Positions 48,519 through 49,508 of a DNA stretch of 49,508 nucleotides are shown in pieces. The DNA is from a virus. Location: the IMG/VR virus record IMGVR_UViG_3300021960_000116, positions 1-49,508 of that record, one strand, 5' to 3'. The notes beneath the pieces were generated by a model. It had not been told where the DNA came from, searched no databases, and saw only the letters and a list, made by a program, of their open reading frames with translations. The number at the start of each line of letters is the position of its first letter. Positions within the stretch are counted from its first letter, which is position 1. A program made the translations under genes and the position numbers.

Positions 48519-48686
48519 CTAACTAGACATCCCGCAGAGAGTCTGCCACTCTCCGCAGTTTAGGCACTCTTGTGCGTAGCACTCTGGGTCTCCGCACTCG
48601 TCGTGCTCGTGCCAATACTCAGTGGCGCCCCATTCGGCGTTGCACTGTTCAGTGTGCTCGAGCTTTGACTCATCTAACTTTGCCAT
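48519..48686 (-). CDS. Small Cys/His-rich protein
   Basis: 55 aa (begins MAKLDESKLE). EYWHEHDECGDPECYAQECL and NCGEWQTLCG: five or more Cys and two His, likely zinc binding, very acidic. Good site CCAAGGAGGGTAA. First gene of unit n. Confidence 0.65.
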   Translation of the reverse strand: MAKLDESKLEHTEQCNAEWGATEYWHEHDECGDPECYAQECLNCGEWQTLCGMSS

Positions 48687-48710
48687 TTACCCTCCTTGGC
48701 TGTTGTTTAG

Positions 48711-48773
48711 ATGGTAGCACATAGTGCAGACAGCACAAGTAGGAGTCGGGGCGCTATAGGAAAAAATACATAA
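48711..48773 (-). promoter_or_regulatory. Early promoter n with 16-bp upstream element
   Basis: Element 48758-48773 abuts the stop codon of the HTH gene; -35 TTGTGC, 16-bp spacer, -10 TACCAT; distance 42 bp. Confidence 0.65.
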
Positions 48774-49217
48774 TTAGAAATAGCGTCGACGAAGCAAGTA
48801 GACGTATTGAGGGTCATCTTGCATCTTGTCAAAAAGTTCTTCACCATCAATGAGAAAAGTCCAGCCATCAACCTGAATTTTCTCCAGCTCGTATCTTCTT
48901 ATCAACTTATAAACAAGAGCTCGAGTCACGCCCAGTGTGCGAGAAGTTTCTTGAATCGTCAAAAGATTACCCTCGTGCTGCGTCTTGTATCTCTTGATTC
49001 GTTCGTCTGGCATTGCGTCCAATAGCTGAGTCCTAGGTACCAATTGGCCATACGGTTTGTTGCTTCTCTTGCTGATTCGCTTGGGTACTGTAAGTATCCG
49101 TTTGGTCTTTATCCAGTAGCGGATGGTCTCTGGAGAAACTTGAGCAATGCGGGCCGCTTCGCTTATCTCGTAAAAAGTTTCAGTGTGCTGCACGCCGTTA
49201 TTGATTGTTGAAGTCAT
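48774..49217 (-). CDS. Double MerR/excisionase-like HTH protein
   Basis: 147 aa. First winged HTH: YEISEAARIAQVSPETIRYW then IKTKRILTVPKRISKRSN; second: LTIQETSRTLGVTRALVYKL then IRRYELEKIQVDGWTFLID. Both are of the excisionase/MerR type used for architectural or regulatory DNA binding. It is the first regulator upstream of the 14 repeated promoters in this window, so it is one candidate for binding the 16-bp element. It overlaps the upstream gene by 20 bp. Confidence 0.75.
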   Translation of the reverse strand: MTSTINNGVQHTETFYEISEAARIAQVSPETIRYWIKTKRILTVPKRISKRSNKPYGQLVPRTQLLDAMPDERIKRYKTQHEGNLLTIQETSRTLGVTRALVYKLIRRYELEKIQVDGWTFLIDGEELFDKMQDDPQYVYLLRRRYF

Positions 49218-49482
49218 CTGGAGTTACCTCGTCTTCTATGTCATCCGTTAGGCGGGCCAAGGCGTAGGCCTCTATGGCATCACCCATGTAGGTAGCGAGC
49301 CCGTCGCGGTATTCATCATAGATTCCAGCAAAGCGACCGTCGGTTCGGTACTTGTTTGCTAGCAGCAGGTAGGTCTTCTGGTCTCGCCGCAAGTATTCTA
49401 CAACCCATCCGTGGTGGTCCGCCATCACATCAAGGACCTCTTCGGAATCTGCAGGCACGCCGTTCTCCATAAACGCAGCCAT
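49198..49482 (-). CDS. Small acidic protein, unknown
   Basis: 94 aa. Helical (EEVLDVMADHHGWVVEYLRR, DEYRDGLATYMGDAIEAYAL) with an acidic end. ATG at 49482 has a weak ribosome site; upstream context is cut by the window edge, so the start is uncertain. Confidence 0.55.
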   Translation of the reverse strand: MAAFMENGVPADSEEVLDVMADHHGWVVEYLRRDQKTYLLLANKYRTDGRFAGIYDEYRDGLATYMGDAIEAYALARLTDDIEDEVTPDDFNNQ

Positions 49483-49508
49483 CTTTTTATTTACGTCAAC
49501 AGCTGTCT

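Noticed and set aside
36498-48773. The repeated 16-mers as a CRISPR array
   Set aside because: Repeats are only 16 bp, spaced by hundreds to thousands of bases with genes between them, and located at promoters.
48774-49217. The excisionase-like gene as evidence of an integrated prophage
   Set aside because: No integrase, attachment-site duplication or host gene is visible; such HTH proteins also occur in lytic phages.

Overview
This window is a contiguous piece of a tailed (siphovirus-type) bacteriophage genome. Every gene I can support lies on the minus strand, so the genome reads from right (early genes, about 49.5 kb) to left (tail genes, position 1). The left edge cuts a minor tail gene and the right edge lies inside the early region. 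Base composition is moderate, just under half G+C by eye. The two-capsid-protein head module, the DUF1360 membrane protein, a ClgR-type regulator and two apparently leaderless transcripts all suggest an actinobacterial host, perhaps a moderate-GC aquatic actinobacterium. That host assignment is inference. No integrase was seen in the window.

Layout in transcription order. (1) 49.5-35.9 kb: about 29 small, tightly packed early/middle genes of mostly unknown function. Among them are an excisionase-like double HTH protein, a MoxR-type AAA+ ATPase with a VWA protein, a DUF1281/YubB-like protein, a ClgR-like regulator, a HicA-like protein and several small zinc-ribbon proteins. They form 14 transcription units. 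Each is preceded by the same 16-bp element (TTATGTATTTTTTCCT on the minus strand) followed by a sigma70-like promoter, and most end in a strong hairpin terminator. (2) 35.9-35.16 kb: a 740-bp stretch without a gene, rich in small hairpins, G-runs and TACGGCA repeats. (3) 35.16-30.07 kb: an HTH gene, then one compact operon with a secreted NlpC/P60 hydrolase, three small membrane proteins (holin candidates), a short unknown, a second HTH protein, a weakly RNA-polymerase-omega-like protein and a full-length catalase-peroxidase (katG). (4) 30.07-29.59 kb: the katG terminator, a promoter/terminator-bounded candidate small RNA and a tRNA-Asn(GTT). (5) 29.55 kb to position 1: the structural module, starting at a near-consensus promoter. 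It encodes a HipA-like kinase-fold protein, large terminase, portal, a Dps-like ferritin, very large head-associated proteins (one with a zinc-peptidase motif and an ADP-ribosyltransferase domain, one with a capsid protease), two HK97-fold capsid proteins, major tail protein, connectors, tail chaperones with a -1 frameshift, tape measure and minor tail proteins.

The two observations I find most unusual are these. First, the 16-bp element lies at discrete distances from the promoters (about 54, 43, 31 and 21-23 bp to the -10 box), which differ by about one DNA helical turn. That pattern suggests an activator or RNA-polymerase contact on one face of the helix controlling the whole early region. 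Second, an intact katG is the last gene of the lysis operon. Together with a Dps gene in the head operon, it suggests the phage manages peroxide stress late in infection.
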